Source: JBPESP01 sp051710585 | GTDB lineage: Bacteria; Pseudomonadota; Gammaproteobacteria; Enterobacterales; Enterobacteriaceae | Assembly (NCBI GenBank): GCA_051710585.1 | Contig: JBPESP010000002.1 | Coordinates: 124,001-188,000 of the forward strand | DNA: 64,000 nt | Direction of reading: 5' to 3' | Part shown: positions 62,561 to 64,000 of the stretch, piece after piece | Position numbering within the stretch: position 1 is the stretch's first letter | Layout of the letters: every line of letters starts with the position of its first letter | Translations under genes and position numbers: made by a program | Notes under the pieces: generated by a model | What the model was told of the DNA's origin: nothing | Seen by the model: only the letters and a program-made list of their open reading frames with translations | Databases searched by the model: none

Positions 62561-64000
62561 ATTCGCGTTTGAATGTCAGGAATAAAATTTATTCTTTTAT
62601 AGAAGAACTCGTGTGGTTCTAAGATAAGCATATCCCTCTTAGGTAGTAAATTTAGCGCGCCATTACACTTATCACGCTTGACGTAAGCAGTTATACTGGC
62701 ATACATCTTTATGGGGCATTTCCCCGTCTGTAGATTTCTTTCAAGCAAAGTAAATTCAGCGTAGTTCCTATAATTTTACAGGCGCGCTAACGATATAAAG
62801 TCTCAATGACTTGTCTCTGTTAACAAATTCTGAAAGGAATCACCTTCCGGCATTAGAAATGCTTAGCATTGACCGGTAACGACTATGCCAAGAGTGAGCA
62901 TAGTAATACCCATGCCTTGTCCTATAAAACTGCAAGTATCCACCAAACTTATCAATCATACATCGGAGGATAATCGCAAAACTACTTCACCTGTCACTGT
63001 TAATCATTACTCCTTATGACTCTAACCCATTGCTAGAATGGCTGGATTAACTTCCCCCCCCTAACATCAATCCTATGAGATAGGACAACATCAAGACCGA
63101 TTAAAATATTAATTATAAATAATTTCATTACGGAATTAGTTTTTTTTGCTACGCTAATTGATATTGCTTATAGTCGTACCAAACTATGCCGCCGCAATTA
63201 GTATCACTCATCAAGTTAACGCTTATTAACTTCTATTTGATGGATGTAGAGGGGCTGTCTGGCTATCACCACATGCTATAGCATCTTTGTCCGTTCGGAT
63301 AAAGAACCAGCTCCAATGTGCATAGCACATGGCCTTCATCTCTCTAACTATCCTCACAGCGTGAGGTGGCCTTTAAGCAGAGTTAAAGCGTGCTAGTTCA
63401 ACGCTGTTGTTTTTTTCTTTTCCCGGTGCCGGCAGCACTCTGTTCAGAGCTAACATATTTTTTGGTTATTGTACTAACGCCTCTGCTGAGCTATTGTCTC
63501 CGGACTTTATTATCCTCACAGGAGCTAGAGCAAATCAACAAAGTGTTCAAGAATTGCCTCTTCCCTTAAGATCATGCCTCGTAGGCATGATCTTAACAAG
63601 TTCCAATTCAACATAGGACAACAACAATAAATCACAAACCTTCTCAGCGCTAGAGTAATTACGCCTGTTTTACCAAAAAAGGTATTCAGCCCAAGCTTCA
63701 CCGCGAATGTTAGTCGATACCTCAAACAGAAAAGCTGTGTCAGAGCCAGAATTGATTTGATCCAGGAGCTTATCAGCGTTGTCGCGCCTAATTACTAACC
63801 TACCAGACACCTGTAGTACTCCAACATCTAACGGTAATACGCAACATAGCCTGTCTATCAGCTTGAATTTTACCACTAGCGCTTAGACGTTTATCAGTAC
63901 ACAGCCTTAACCCCAGCCTAGTGCATTCAGTAGCGATTGGCATCCAGTCATAAACACAAGTTGGGCAGCGCCGTAGAGAAAAATATTTACCGTCAGACTA
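62561..64000. other. Eroded right end of the window
   Basis: No confident gene. A minus-strand region at 63525-63876 has two overlapping frames that read like one protein with a frameshift (VGVLQVSGRLVIRRDNADKL, then FGKTGVITLALRRFV), possibly a recent pseudogene; I do not recognise the family. A perfect hairpin lies at 63566-63596. Confidence 0.45.
63566..63596. repeat. Perfect inverted repeat, 14-bp arms, 3-nt loop
   Basis: Arms 63566-63579 (TTAAGATCATGCCT) and 63583-63596 around CGT. No T-tract; overlaps the unidentified broken frame on the minus strand. Confidence 0.82.

Overview
The window looks like a chromosome segment of a host-restricted enterobacterial (Enterobacterales) insect symbiont in the middle of genome reduction, of the Sodalis-allied or Serratia symbiotica kind. 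I infer this from three things seen in the sequence. The intact proteins (Asd, YhgN, CorA, DapF, TrxA, Rho, Hha, DnaX, YbaB, RecBCD) match Escherichia/Yersinia-type proteins almost residue by residue. These genes sit as GC-richer islands in long AT-rich tracts with no long open frames. The tracts still contain frameshifted, shrunken remnants of the genes expected from E. coli synteny. I cannot name the species.

Layout. 1-1303: start of asd (cut by the window edge) and divergent yhgN. 1304-8070: eroded DNA. 8071-17820: a block in E. coli order on the minus strand, corA, uvrD (broken), yigB, xerC (broken), yigA (broken), dapF, lptM/yifL, cyaA (broken). 18102-21240: the hemC-hemD-hemX-hemY operon on the plus strand, all broken. 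21241-28140: eroded DNA, an IS3-family relic and a broken rhlB. 28261-30248: trxA and rho. 30249-33720: collapsed enterobacterial common antigen cluster, with scraps of wecA and wecG. 33899-34396: the argX-hisR-(leuT)-proM tRNA cluster, with leuT decayed. 34397-36365: eroded DNA and a second IS3 relic. 36573-42330: broken glnK, amtB and ybaY, the 4.5S RNA gene ffs, intact hha, broken tomB and acrB. 44507-47750: broken apt, then intact dnaX and ybaB. 47751-51434: eroded DNA with a third IS3 relic. 51435-60650: recD, recB, a scrap of ptrA, and recC, all on the minus strand. 60651-64000: eroded DNA with a fourth IS3 relic.

Function. What is kept is core information processing (clamp loader, Rho, SRP RNA, tRNAs, RecBCD), magnesium uptake, thioredoxin, and the DAP/lysine branch (Asd, DapF). 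What is lost is haem synthesis (hemC/hemD), cAMP signalling (cyaA), the PII/ammonium sensing pair, ECA, AcrB efflux, UvrD, XerC and RhlB.

I found no new multi-gene system. The points most worth a second look are: (i) many perfect, mutually unrelated inverted repeats with very short loops, scattered through the decayed DNA, one of which can be compared with the ancestral hemC coding sequence; (ii) substitutions at RecC positions implicated in Chi recognition (T40K, D136N, R186C in E. coli numbering); (iii) an A9 run in dnaX exactly where a -1 slip would yield a gamma-like protein of domains I-III; (iv) a CNPC active site in TrxA; (v) IS3 relics at most points where gene order departs from E. 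coli. Boundaries of pseudogenes are approximate because they were read by eye against remembered E. coli proteins.
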